NCBI RefSeq assembly: GCF_009737085.1
Contig: NZ_WOVL01000006.1
Location: forward strand, 151,051-215,050
Direction of reading: 5' to 3'
Source of the DNA: Paenibacillus sp. NEAU-GSW1
GTDB lineage: Bacteria > Bacillota > Bacilli > Paenibacillales > Paenibacillaceae
DNA length: 64,000 nucleotides
Both the position numbers and the translations under genes were made by a program. Shown piece after piece: positions 17,143-24,784 of this stretch (positions are counted from its first letter, which is position 1; each line of letters opens with the position of its first letter). The notes beneath the pieces were generated by a model. That model made no database searches. It was not told the DNA's origin and saw nothing but the letters and a program-made list of their open reading frames with translations.

Positions 17143-18806
17143 GCGTTATTCCCTCCGTTATCAAGCGACTTTGGATCTATCGAAATGCCTTGGCTGCGAA
17201 GCGCCGCTGCAACATCCGCACGCATTCCGTACCAGTTTTTGTTCGTATGCGCGCCGAGAGACAGCTTGCCGTCGTCAATGCGAAGCCAAATACGCCGATG
17301 CTGCCAATACGAGCCCATAAGCAGGCCAATCATCGAAATGGCTGCGCCTACCCATACATAAGGCAGCGCTTTGTCGATGCGAACGTTCAAATACGTTGAA
17401 GCTTCGGCGAAATGGACGTTTTCCATGCCGTCCACCTTAATCTCAAACTTATCGGCAATTGCCGCGTTCAGCGTATCCTGCCCGAATTTCTCCTTATCTT
17501 TCTGCATCGGGAAATACATATAAGGCTGTCCTTTTTCCGGCAGTCCCGGTCCCGTAATCAGAAAGACGAATGCAGGCGCGTTCGGCTCTCGTCCAAGCGT
17601 CACAGGCTCTCCACTGTCGTTAACCGAAAATTCCATGTAATTGGCTACCAGCTTCAGATGATACGGCCCTAAGTCATAATCGAGAGCCGGATCCTTCATC
17701 GGCAATTCGAAAGGCCCGTAGGCCTCGCCGGTTTGCTTATCGATCAGCATCGGATTAACGCTTTTCAGCTTCGGAGTCACATCGTAATCGAACTGATACA
17801 GCTTCAATCCGTCGTATTGCAGCGGACTGTTCACCTTGATGTCATGCTTGTACACCTCGGTCAGCACAGGCGTTTCGTTCAACCCGTCGCCGCATTCGGC
17901 GGAACATTTGTACAATACCGCTTTCGTTTCATACAGCTTGGCCCGAGCCTTGCCCTGCAGCTTCTCGGGAAGCTCTTCATCCGTATAGTAGGTAACCGTA
18001 AACTTCTCGTTTTTCACAAAGTAATTGGTCCCGTCAATATGAACGGTATCCCCGTCCGGGATCGTAACGTAGCTGTCCATTTGCCAGCCTGGAATGCCTC
18101 GGGCCAATATGGCGAGCAAAAATACGATGAGACCGATATGATTGATATACGGTCCCCATCTGCTAAACCGGTTTTTCTCGGCAAGCAGCGCCGTTCCGTC
18201 TGAATGAATCCGGTATCGCTTCTTTTGAAGCTGTGCGCCTATTTGCTCGACCCATTGCTCGGCCGGAACGTCGATTTGAGCCTCATAGACTGTTTTCTGC
18301 CGCAAAATAAACCGCAAATGCTTCCGCACTTGCTGCTTGCTTAGCGCACGATAAAGCGGAAGCACGCGATCCAAGCTGCAAATCACGAGCGAAGTGCCAA
18401 TCATGACGAGCAGCATAATAAACCACCAGGATTCAAACGTATGGGACAGTCCGAGCAAATAATAAATATGGCCCAGCGTTCCGTATTCTTCCTTGTAATA
18501 CGTATCAGGCTCGAAATTGTTCAGAAAAGAGCTTTCCTGCGGATAGATCGTACCTAGCGACGCTGCAATCAGCGTCAGTAAAATTAAATAAACTGCAATT
18601 TTGACAGAAGAGAAAAAATTCCAAATCCGGTCGATCGGATTCGGATTGCTCTTCTGCGAACGGCGGGCGACGCCGTCATATCGCATCTCAAGCGGAGTTT
18701 CCTCCGCGGCATCCTCAATGAGCGGTTTACCGCAGCTTTCGCATAATACAGTGCCGACTGCATTCTGATGCCCGCATTCACATTTCGTGTTATGTAACGA
18801 TAACAC
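17139..18806 (-). CDS. resB: Cytochrome c biogenesis protein ResB with N-terminal zinc ribbon
   Basis: The 555-residue protein has the ResB pattern: three N-terminal spans (first near residues 70-90, KIAVYLILLTLIAASLGTIYP), a large extracytoplasmic domain rich in beta strands, and a last span (VWVGAAISMIGLLMGSYW). With ResC it ligates haem to apocytochromes c. An unusual feature is a short N-terminal zinc ribbon (CECGHQNAVGTVLCESCGKP, about residues 9-28) ahead of the ResB domain. The GTG start follows GGAGG by a normal distance. Confidence 0.9.
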   Translation of the reverse strand: MLSLHNTKCECGHQNAVGTVLCESCGKPLIEDAAEETPLEMRYDGVARRSQKSNPNPIDRIWNFFSSVKIAVYLILLTLIAASLGTIYPQESSFLNNFEPDTYYKEEYGTLGHIYYLLGLSHTFESWWFIMLLVMIGTSLVICSLDRVLPLYRALSKQQVRKHLRFILRQKTVYEAQIDVPAEQWVEQIGAQLQKKRYRIHSDGTALLAEKNRFSRWGPYINHIGLIVFLLAILARGIPGWQMDSYVTIPDGDTVHIDGTNYFVKNEKFTVTYYTDEELPEKLQGKARAKLYETKAVLYKCSAECGDGLNETPVLTEVYKHDIKVNSPLQYDGLKLYQFDYDVTPKLKSVNPMLIDKQTGEAYGPFELPMKDPALDYDLGPYHLKLVANYMEFSVNDSGEPVTLGREPNAPAFVFLITGPGLPEKGQPYMYFPMQKDKEKFGQDTLNAAIADKFEIKVDGMENVHFAEASTYLNVRIDKALPYVWVGAAISMIGLLMGSYWQHRRIWLRIDDGKLSLGAHTNKNWYGMRADVAAALRSQGISIDPKSLDNGGNNA

Positions 18807-18902
18807 TGTTGAAACCTCCTAGAACTGATCCGATGCATGGGTTTTTCCAAGATGTATGATCCATAGCTGCAATAACGCAAGCTGCCGCAATCATTCATGC
18901 AG

Positions 18903-19439
18903 CTAGCTTGTATGTTCCAGCAGTTTCGCAATCCGTTCGTCAATATCCGCCTCGGTCATGCCCCCGACTTTAATTTCCATAATTTTGCCGTCAGGCTTCA
19001 CGAAAAAGGTAGTCGGATACGATCTAAGCCCGTATTTGCGTTCCGTTTTCCTATCTACATCTCTTAGAATAGGGTAATTGAGATCGAAGTTGCGAACGAA
19101 ATTGTTCACCGTCAAATTGTCCTCACTTAAATTGATCGCCAAAATTTCGAGTCCTTCGTCTTGCCATTTCGCAAATTGCCGCTCAAATTCCGGCATTTCT
19201 TTCACGCATGGCGGACAAAAAGTGCCCCAGAAATTAATGACAACCGCTTTACCCTTATAATCCGACAATTGATGCGTATTCCCATCAAGATCGGCAAGAG
19301 TAAAATCAGGCACAGTTCCGCCTACTTTCGGGATGCCGTCGTTGTCGGCTGCAAACAACGCCGTGCCGATCGCATAACCGCCAATAATCAGAACAGCGAG
19401 CAATATAACGATTTGTACGGGTTTCCGGTACTTGCCCAT
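18903..19439 (-). CDS. resA: Thiol-disulfide oxidoreductase ResA
   Basis: A membrane-tethered thioredoxin-fold protein of 178 residues. Residues 8-30 form the anchor and WGTFCPPC (Cys75, Cys78) is the redox motif. YPTTFFV supplies the cis-proline loop. ResA reduces the apocytochrome CXXCH cysteines before haem attachment by ResBC. B. subtilis ResA has CEPC; here the dipeptide is PP, which would alter redox potential and remove one acidic residue near the active site. The gene heads the res cluster and is separated from resB by a gap of about 95 bases. Confidence 0.9.
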   Translation of the reverse strand: MGKYRKPVQIVILLAVLIIGGYAIGTALFAADNDGIPKVGGTVPDFTLADLDGNTHQLSDYKGKAVVINFWGTFCPPCVKEMPEFERQFAKWQDEGLEILAINLSEDNLTVNNFVRNFDLNYPILRDVDRKTERKYGLRSYPTTFFVKPDGKIMEIKVGGMTEADIDERIAKLLEHTS

Positions 19440-19528
19440 CGTTGTCGTTTCACCTGCATTTCATGCTTTGTCAGCTTTGTATAACTTCATTATAACGAAA
19501 ATCGGGCGGCAATTGCCGTTGCCGCCGT

Positions 19529-20281
19529 TTACTTTTTATGAACTTTATGTGTCTTGAGCGCCTTGAGAGCCATTTCCTTCAGCTCTTTAACCTCGACCGG
19601 CGTCAGATGGCGAAATTGTCCGCGTGCAAGCGTCTGCAGTCCAAGCTCGCCGAATTTAACACGGCGCAGCCGGATAACGGGATGCTTGATTGCCTCAAAC
19701 ATACGGCGTACTTGGCGGTTGCGTCCTTCATGAATCGTAATCCGAATGGTCGACTGATTTTTCTCCGTATCGACATCCTGGTATTCCAACTCTGCCGGTG
19801 CCGTCATACCGTCCTCGAGCATAATGCCTTTTTTCAGCTGTTCGAGCAGCGAGCCGTGCGGTACGCCTTCTACAGTGGCATAATACATTTTGGGCACATG
19901 GTGTCTCGGATGGGTCAGCAAGTTGGCGAATTCACCGTCATTCGTCAGCAACAATAGACCTTCCGTATCGTAGTCAAGCCGGCCGACCGGATAGACCCGC
20001 TCCTTAATTCCAGGCAAAAAATCAGCCACCACTTTGCGCCCTTGCGGATCTTTCGCGCTAGTGATGACGCCTTTAGGTTTATTGAGCATGACATAAATCT
20101 TTTTCTCGCTGCGAATCGGCTTGCCGTTCACCGTAATGACATCGGCTGCCGGGTCCGCTTTGACGCCAAGCGTTGTCACTTTCTCGCCGTTCACTTCAAC
20201 TTGGCCCGCCAAAATCATTTCTTCGCATTTGCGCCGGGAAGCGATGCCCGCTTGCGCTAATATTTTCTGTAAACGTTCCAA
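19529..20281 (-). CDS. rluB: 23S rRNA pseudouridine synthase RluB
   Basis: The protein has an N-terminal S4 RNA-binding domain (ERLQKILAQAGIASRRKCEE) and a catalytic domain with GRLDYDTEGLLLLTNDG, whose Asp is the nucleophile of RsuA/RluB-type synthases. It converts a uridine in the helix 90-92 region of 23S rRNA to pseudouridine. The TTG at 20279-20281 was chosen because it gives the typical family N-terminus (MERLQK) and is preceded by a GAGGTGAA site. The frame is open further to 20329. Length is 250 residues. It lies between resA and spmB, close to the Bacillus order. Confidence 0.92.
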   Translation of the reverse strand: MERLQKILAQAGIASRRKCEEMILAGQVEVNGEKVTTLGVKADPAADVITVNGKPIRSEKKIYVMLNKPKGVITSAKDPQGRKVVADFLPGIKERVYPVGRLDYDTEGLLLLTNDGEFANLLTHPRHHVPKMYYATVEGVPHGSLLEQLKKGIMLEDGMTAPAELEYQDVDTEKNQSTIRITIHEGRNRQVRRMFEAIKHPVIRLRRVKFGELGLQTLARGQFRHLTPVEVKELKEMALKALKTHKVHKK

Positions 20282-20335
20282 TGCTTTCACCTCAACCTCC
20301 ATCATAACGATATGGGAGGCAAAGCACAAGCTTGA

Positions 20336-20869
20336 TTAGCCAAATATGTACAAGCAGATCATGATCGCTGCAATAAATCCGACAAAATCGGAAAAAAGCC
20401 CGACTTTTAGCGCATAGCCGGATTTTCGGATGCCGATGGCGCCGAAGTATACGGTCAATACATAAAGCGTCGTATCCGTGCTTCCTTGAATCGTCGACGC
20501 GATGCGTCCGATCATTGAATCCGGTCCGTAAGTTTGAATTAAATCAGCGGTAAATGCGAGCGAACCGGCGCCCGTAAGCGGACGCAAGATGCCTAGAGGC
20601 AGCACTTCGCTTGGCACGCCCAGCCAATCGAACAACGGCCTTACGAAGCCGAGCAGCATGTCCATTGCGCCGGAAGCGCGGAACATGCTGATAGCGACCA
20701 TCATGCCCACCAAATGCGGAATAATGCCGATGGCCGTTCCAAAACCGTCTTTGGCTCCTTCAACGAACGTCTCATATACGGGTACTTTGCGAAAAGCGGC
20801 ATATAAAGGAATGAAAACAATAATTGCAGGAATAAGCCAAGCGGACATGCGCGTAAATAGATCAAGCAA
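20336..20869 (-). CDS. spmB: Spore maturation protein SpmB
   Basis: A hydrophobic nucleoside-recognition (Gate) domain protein of 177 residues with YETFVEGAKDGFGTAI, GSLAFTADLIQTYGPDS and QGSTDTTLYVLTVYFGA, all typical of SpmB. With SpmA it is needed for full dehydration of the spore core. The TTG at 20867-20869 follows GGGAGGTGG and overlaps the end of spmA, so translation is coupled. A longer open frame in this phase runs into spmA and is not the gene start. Confidence 0.92.
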   Translation of the reverse strand: MLDLFTRMSAWLIPAIIVFIPLYAAFRKVPVYETFVEGAKDGFGTAIGIIPHLVGMMVAISMFRASGAMDMLLGFVRPLFDWLGVPSEVLPLGILRPLTGAGSLAFTADLIQTYGPDSMIGRIASTIQGSTDTTLYVLTVYFGAIGIRKSGYALKVGLFSDFVGFIAAIMICLYIFG

Positions 20870-21545
20870 CGGTGCCACCTCCCGTCGGCGGCGCCTCAAG
20901 GTTAGCTTTTCGTTCACTCCTCGAGCCATTGCCATTGGAGTGTCCCCCGGTAATGGAAGGCGGTGACTTGGCTTCGCGGCTTCGATACCATCGGTCGGCG
21001 ATGATCGCTGCGCCTGTTGCAACAAAAGTAGCGGCAAGCGTCGTCCCGACAATTTCCGTCGGATTGGCTGAGCCGTAATTCATTCGTATTGCAATCAACG
21101 TTGTCGGAACCAAAGTGATGCTGGACGTATTGAGCGCAAGCAATGTGCACATCGCAGGCGTTGCCTTTTCCGGATTCGGATTTAGCTTTTGCAGCTCCTG
21201 CATGGCCTTTATGCCCATCGGCGTAGCTGCATTGCCTAGACCAAACAGGTTGGCGCTTAAATTGCTCATGATGTATCCAAGAGCGGGATGATTTTTCGGA
21301 ACGTCCGGAAAAAGAAGACGAACGACAGGGCTGAGCAGCTTAGCCAGCTTTTTCAACAGCCCTGCGTCGTCGGCAATTCTCATCATGCCAAGCCAAAACA
21401 CCATAATGCTAATAAGCCCGAAGCTGACCGTCACGCCAGACTTCGCCCCCTCGAATGCCGCTTGCGTCACAGCGTCAATGCGGCCGTTCGCTGCCGCGGC
21501 AATAATGCTGATAACGATAAAAAACAACCAGATCCAGTTAACCAT
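20862..21545 (-). CDS. spmA: Spore maturation protein SpmA
   Basis: The 227-residue membrane protein shows the nucleoside-recognition domain motifs of SpmA: FEGAKSGVTVSFGLISIM, LSANLFGLGNAATPMGIKAM and LALNTSSITLVPTTLIA. It pairs with SpmB in spore core dehydration. A polar C-terminal tail of about 35 residues (SPPSITGGHSNGNGSRS...) extends past the usual end of the family. The ATG follows GGGGGAGGCGG and is 19 bases after the dacB stop, so dacB-spmA-spmB form one operon as in B. subtilis. Confidence 0.93.
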   Translation of the reverse strand: MVNWIWLFFIVISIIAAAANGRIDAVTQAAFEGAKSGVTVSFGLISIMVFWLGMMRIADDAGLLKKLAKLLSPVVRLLFPDVPKNHPALGYIMSNLSANLFGLGNAATPMGIKAMQELQKLNPNPEKATPAMCTLLALNTSSITLVPTTLIAIRMNYGSANPTEIVGTTLAATFVATGAAIIADRWYRSREAKSPPSITGGHSNGNGSRSERKANLEAPPTGGGTVA

Positions 21546-21564
21546 CTCCAGCCGCCTCCCCCGA

Positions 21565-22746
21565 TTAGCCGAATAATGCGTTTAAGACAGAATGCAAATT
21601 GTAGAAGAAAGAATTTTTACCCGAGCTTTCACTCTGCGCCTTCTTATAGTCAGCAAGCGCCGATTTGGACAGCGGCTGTTTTTCCGGAAGCTTAAGCCGA
21701 TTGCTGCCCGTTTCGTAAATCGGGATCGATGCTACTTTTTGCTCGTTCAAATACCATTCCAATGCGCCTCGTTCCCCTAATGCAAAGCGCGTCGTTTCAT
21801 TGTTTTCCACAACCAGTCTCGATTGCAGCGTTTCATCTGTAGCGAGCGGATACTTGAACGTCTGTCCAACCTGATACGGATAGCCCGCAATCTCCTGGCC
21901 TTTGCTCGCAATTTCCATCAGCGGATAATGGTTAAAGCCCCAATCCAGCATATTTCGATGATCGGCCCAATCGTCGCTGTCATTAATCGTTACCGCCGCC
22001 AATTGTTGTCCGTTTCGCGTCGCGGAGCTTACAAGGCATCGAAGAGCCAGCTTCGTATAGCCTGTTTTGACGCCATCGGCTCCCTCGTACATAGACAGCA
22101 TTTTGTTTTTGTTTTTCCAAGAATACTGCCACTTGTCATGTGGATTTGGCGCATTTTTCACTTTCGTGCTCACAATCTCGGCAAATACCGGATTTTTAAG
22201 CGCATAAGCGGTCAGTTTGGCCAAATCGTTTGCGGAAGAGTAATGTCCGTCCTCATCAAGCCCGTGCGGATTTTTAAATTGGCTGTTTTTAAGCCCGATC
22301 ATTTCTGCTTTCTCGTTCATTAACAGAACAAAGCCTTCCTCCGATCCCCCGACATGTTCGGCAATGGCCGTTGCCGCATCGTTGCCCGAGCGAAGCATAA
22401 GCCCGTACAACATATTTAAAAGCGTCATTTCTTCGCCCAGCTCCAAATAAATGGACGAGCCTTCCCTGTGCGCCGCCCTTTTGCTCGTTTTGACGACATC
22501 GGACAATGTGCCATGCTCAATTGCAACAATTGCCGTCATAATTTTCGTCAAGCTGGCAATGCGCATTCTTGTGTCTCCGTCCTCGCTGTAAAGCAGCCTT
22601 CCAGAGGTAACATCTATAAGAGCAGACGCCTTCGCATTCGTATGAAGCGGCTTCGGGTCGGCCATTGCCGTTTGCTGCAAGCTTGTCCCGGCAAATATAA
22701 CAATGAACGGCAATACCAGCAGCCGGTATAGCCTTGTTCGCAACAT
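21565..22746 (-). CDS. dacB: D-alanyl-D-alanine carboxypeptidase DacB (PBP5*)
   Basis: A 393-residue penicillin-binding protein with a signal peptide (residues 1-29) and the serine-peptidase motifs SLTK (SxxK), SGND (SxN) and KTGYTK (KTG). In sporulating Bacillales DacB is made in the mother cell and trims cortex cross-linking. The ATG follows AAAGGAGCTG. It heads the dacB-spmA-spmB operon, just downstream of the GerW-family gene. Confidence 0.92.
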   Translation of the reverse strand: MLRTRLYRLLVLPFIVIFAGTSLQQTAMADPKPLHTNAKASALIDVTSGRLLYSEDGDTRMRIASLTKIMTAIVAIEHGTLSDVVKTSKRAAHREGSSIYLELGEEMTLLNMLYGLMLRSGNDAATAIAEHVGGSEEGFVLLMNEKAEMIGLKNSQFKNPHGLDEDGHYSSANDLAKLTAYALKNPVFAEIVSTKVKNAPNPHDKWQYSWKNKNKMLSMYEGADGVKTGYTKLALRCLVSSATRNGQQLAAVTINDSDDWADHRNMLDWGFNHYPLMEIASKGQEIAGYPYQVGQTFKYPLATDETLQSRLVVENNETTRFALGERGALEWYLNEQKVASIPIYETGSNRLKLPEKQPLSKSALADYKKAQSESSGKNSFFYNLHSVLNALFG

Positions 22747-22847
22747 GAACTGCAGCTCCTTTCGTTGATTGGCTCTCTTTTGTTGAATCTACTTCTACAG
22801 CATATGCATTTCGATGGCAAAACAGACATTGTCAATCTGTTGGAAAT

Positions 22848-22870
22848 GAAAAACTGCCCTTGCGGGCAGT
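22848..22870 (-). terminator. Rho-independent terminator of ytfJ
   Basis: Stem ACTGCCC/GGGCAGT (22853-22859 with 22864-22870), 4-base loop, followed on the minus strand by TTTTT. It begins 14 bases after the ytfJ stop. Confidence 0.88.
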
Positions 22871-22883
22871 CAGTCCCTCATTA

Positions 22884-23333
22884 TTAGATAAGGGTATCGC
22901 TTCCATCCGATATATAATCATGGGAGCTGGAAGGAGATTTGATCATCGATTGAACTTTATCAAACACTTGCGGTGCAGAATCGATAATACGTTCCAGCAA
23001 GTGAGTCTGATTGTCAAGCGGTACCACTTTCACGCCGTGTGTGCCAACGACGAGAAAAGCGATTGGCGTAATCGATACGCCGCCGCCGCTGCCGCCGCCA
23101 AATGGAAGCGAAACCGAGGAATGGTGAGCATCTGATGACGATGAACTGTCTGAGCCGTCCATTCGAATATCGCTGCCGCCTGCAACAAAACCGAATCCGA
23201 CTTTGGAAATCGGCATAATAATGCTGCCGTCCGGCGTTTGGACCGGATCCCCAACTATGGTATTCACGTCCACCATCTCTTTGATGTTCTCCATTGCGGT
23301 TTGCATTAAACCCTGGATTGGGTGTTCAGCCAT
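22884..23333 (-). CDS. ytfJ: GerW-family sporulation protein YtfJ (chimeric 5' end)
   Basis: The 149-residue protein has the GerW N-terminus (MAEHPIQGLMQTAMENIKEM), the block DPVQTPDGSIIMPISKVGFG, a Ser-rich middle, a Gly-rich GGGSGGGVSI stretch and a TPIAFLVV segment. GerW proteins are made in the spore and are linked to germination. A GGAGGAAAAA site precedes the ATG. The first 36 codons have a second, diverged, truncated copy at 26409-26549. The break is at QTPDG, so this intact gene looks like a hybrid whose promoter and 5' end arrived with the inserted island while its 3' part is native. Neighbour dacB supports a sporulation role. Confidence 0.9.
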   Translation of the reverse strand: MAEHPIQGLMQTAMENIKEMVDVNTIVGDPVQTPDGSIIMPISKVGFGFVAGGSDIRMDGSDSSSSSDAHHSSVSLPFGGGSGGGVSITPIAFLVVGTHGVKVVPLDNQTHLLERIIDSAPQVFDKVQSMIKSPSSSHDYISDGSDTLI

Positions 23334-23415
23334 TGTTTTTCCTCCTCAGTTCGATATAGATAAGGACTTACCTATGCTTGTTGTATTGTGCGCACTTTGA
23401 GGCAGGAGTATGTAT
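23227..23415 (-). repeat. Left copy of the ytfJ 5' region (duplicate flanking the island)
   Basis: This segment, covering the first 36 codons of ytfJ, its ribosome binding site and promoter, is repeated in diverged form and the same orientation at 26443-26631. Both copies begin with the identical 14 bases CCGTCCGGCGTTTG (23227-23240 and 26443-26456, plus strand), where homology stops abruptly. Confidence 0.9.
23384..23413 (-). promoter_or_regulatory. Sigma-F/sigma-G-type promoter of ytfJ, left copy
   Basis: On the minus strand ACATA (23413-23409), 15 bases, then GCGCACAATA (23393-23384), against a forespore consensus of about GYATA-N15-GGNNANANTR. The same arrangement and spacing is conserved in the right copy although the surrounding bases differ, which supports function. 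Confidence 0.7.
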
Positions 23416-23668
23416 TGACTATCGTATCTTTTTCGCATTCACCGCCATTTGTTAAAATTGTATTATTTATGCTGGTTCGTTTACAAACTACACACGGTAT
23501 GATTTCCGTTGAGTTATGATAACGACTTCTAATACCTTTGTTGTAACATCAACCATCTTCCTGAAGCGGGTGGGGAATACAATTATTGTCGACTATAATA
23601 TCTGCTATGAAAGCTATAGACCTTCTCCCTATGGACTTCTGTTCCACATAACCATCTTTTCCATCCCC

Positions 23669-23992
23669 TCAAATTGTCAGGGCGATAACATTCCAACCAT
23701 GTTCCATACTGCATTTCCTTATACCTGTTTGTCGTTCGGTATCTAATAAATATGTGTCACCCTTTGCCATATAAATCACAAATTGATTTCCTACTTCATC
23801 CGATAATTCTTTCGCTTTAGTGCGTTTATTAATTTTCATTTGCATGACATGAAGAATAAAATTTCTTGCGGCATCTGGTGTAGGACTTCCTTCAATAATT
23901 AATTGCCCTCCATCGGAACCCTTTAGAATGGTGATGTCTTTTTCAGGATCATAACTCACCAACGTGAACTTTACTTGTTCCGAATTCATCAT
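23669..23992 (-). CDS. Island protein of unknown function, 107 residues
   Basis: The protein is small, soluble and mixed alpha/beta (FTLVSYDPEKDITILKGSDG, then NFILHVMQMKINKRTKAKEL and FVIYMAKGDTYLLD). No family was recognised. A GGGGGG site stands close to the double ATG start. It is divergent from the XRE regulator, and a TACTATTGTC element (24006-24015) similar to the regulator's palindromes lies between the start codons, so it may be under that regulator. About 335 bp between it and ytfJ hold no supported gene, apart from the ytfJ promoter region. Confidence 0.6.
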   Translation of the reverse strand: MMNSEQVKFTLVSYDPEKDITILKGSDGGQLIIEGSPTPDAARNFILHVMQMKINKRTKAKELSDEVGNQFVIYMAKGDTYLLDTERQTGIRKCSMEHGWNVIALTI

Positions 23993-24005
23993 TCATCCCC
24001 CCGAA

Positions 24006-24015
24006 TACTATTGTC
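24006..24015. promoter_or_regulatory. Degenerate copy of the GACTATAGTC operator
   Basis: TACTATTGTC followed by TAC matches GACTATAGTC-TAC (24387-24399) at most positions. It lies just upstream of the divergent 107-residue gene, as expected for an operator serving that side. Confidence 0.45.
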
Positions 24016-24049
24016 TACATAATGATAGCATTTTTCGGTTATCTGTGTA

Positions 24050-24059
24050 GACTATAGTC
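24050..24059. promoter_or_regulatory. Operator-like palindrome GACTATAGTC upstream of the XRE regulator
   Basis: A perfect 10-bp palindrome, preceded by GTA and followed by CGTGG. It contains TATAGT, which could serve as the regulator's own -10 box, allowing autoregulation. The GACT...AGTC layout resembles the C-boxes bound by restriction-modification controller proteins. Confidence 0.6.
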
Positions 24060-24114
24060 CGTGGATGGGGAGACGAAATATCATCAGTATTGGTCAAAAA
24101 GGGAGCGATTTCTT

Positions 24115-24345
24115 TTGACCATAGAAACTGCATTTGGTGAACTCCTCAAAGAACTAAGAACTGGCAATAATCTAACGCAAGAAGAGCTTGCATTTCGAGC
24201 TGAACTTGATCGAACATATATTTCAATGTTGGAACGTGGGAAAAGACAACCAACTCTTAGCACTATCTTCGCATTGTCACTTCCACTCGATATTTCGCCA
24301 AGTCGCTTAGTGAAACTTTTAGAAGATAGATTAAACTCAAAATGA
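24115..24345 (+). CDS. XRE-family regulator resembling restriction-modification controller (C) proteins
   Basis: The 76-residue protein is essentially one helix-turn-helix domain (FGELLKELRTGNNLTQEELA, RTYISMLERGKRQPTLSTI). Its length and the RTYIS.LERG recognition region resemble C proteins that time expression in restriction-modification systems. A TTG start at 24115 is preferred, with AAAGGGAGCG upstream; an in-frame ATG at 24061 would add 18 residues but overlaps the palindrome region. GACTATAGTC palindromes lie on both sides (24050, 24387). The second overlaps the start of transcription of the next gene, so repression of that gene is likely. Confidence 0.75.
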   Translation: MTIETAFGELLKELRTGNNLTQEELAFRAELDRTYISMLERGKRQPTLSTIFALSLPLDISPSRLVKLLEDRLNSK

Positions 24346-24349
24346 TTTA

Positions 24350-24396
24350 TTGTTAATTCAAACCAATGGCTGTATAATCATAGTGCGACTATAGTC
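24350..24396 (+). promoter_or_regulatory. Promoter of the 82-residue gene with operator at its start site
   Basis: TTGTTA (24350-24355), 17-bp spacer, TATAAT (24373-24378), followed by the perfect palindrome GACTATAGTC at 24387-24396, exactly where transcription should begin. An operator there would block initiation. Confidence 0.7.
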
Positions 24397-24464
24397 TACA
24401 GAATTATGTCGTAATAATTTTAATATCTACAACATCTAGGTAAAGACACCTTAGGGGGAATCAC

Positions 24465-24713
24465 ATGATTTACGTAATAGCCATAGTTGTTTTTTTTATT
24501 GTAGGAATTATTACAATGAGTTCCTCCATGTTTGGATTCATACTTGTTTTTGGAGGTCTTGCACTTTCTGTTTACATTGGAATTAAATCAGATGTATCCT
24601 CAGAAACAGCCGAATCATACGCACCTATAGTGGTAGGAGCAATAATTGGATTCATATTTGGAATGTTATCAAGAATAATGGATAAGTTAGAAAACGCTAA
24701 GGAGCGGAGGTAA
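24465..24713 (+). CDS. Island small membrane protein, 82 residues
   Basis: Two or three hydrophobic segments fill most of the protein (IVVFFIVGIITMSSSM, FILVFGGLALSVYIGI, PIVVGAIIGFIFGML), followed by a charged tail (DKLENAKERR). A TTAGGGGGAA ribosome binding site precedes the ATG. It is downstream of a good promoter carrying a GACTATAGTC operator, so it is probably controlled by the neighbouring XRE protein. No family was recognised. A role as toxin, immunity or anchoring factor is possible but unproven. Confidence 0.65.
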   Translation: MIYVIAIVVFFIVGIITMSSSMFGFILVFGGLALSVYIGIKSDVSSETAESYAPIVVGAIIGFIFGMLSRIMDKLENAKERR

Positions 24714-24784
24714 CCTCACGCTCCTTTTTTCAAGGGAACTAATTTCCATGGTCTTAGCACCCGCTTATCGAGCTCTTTTGCAAA

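Noticed and set aside
22760..22830. Sigma-E promoter for dacB
   Set aside because: A CATATGCT-like box exists, but no -35 at a suitable distance was convincing, so it was not listed.
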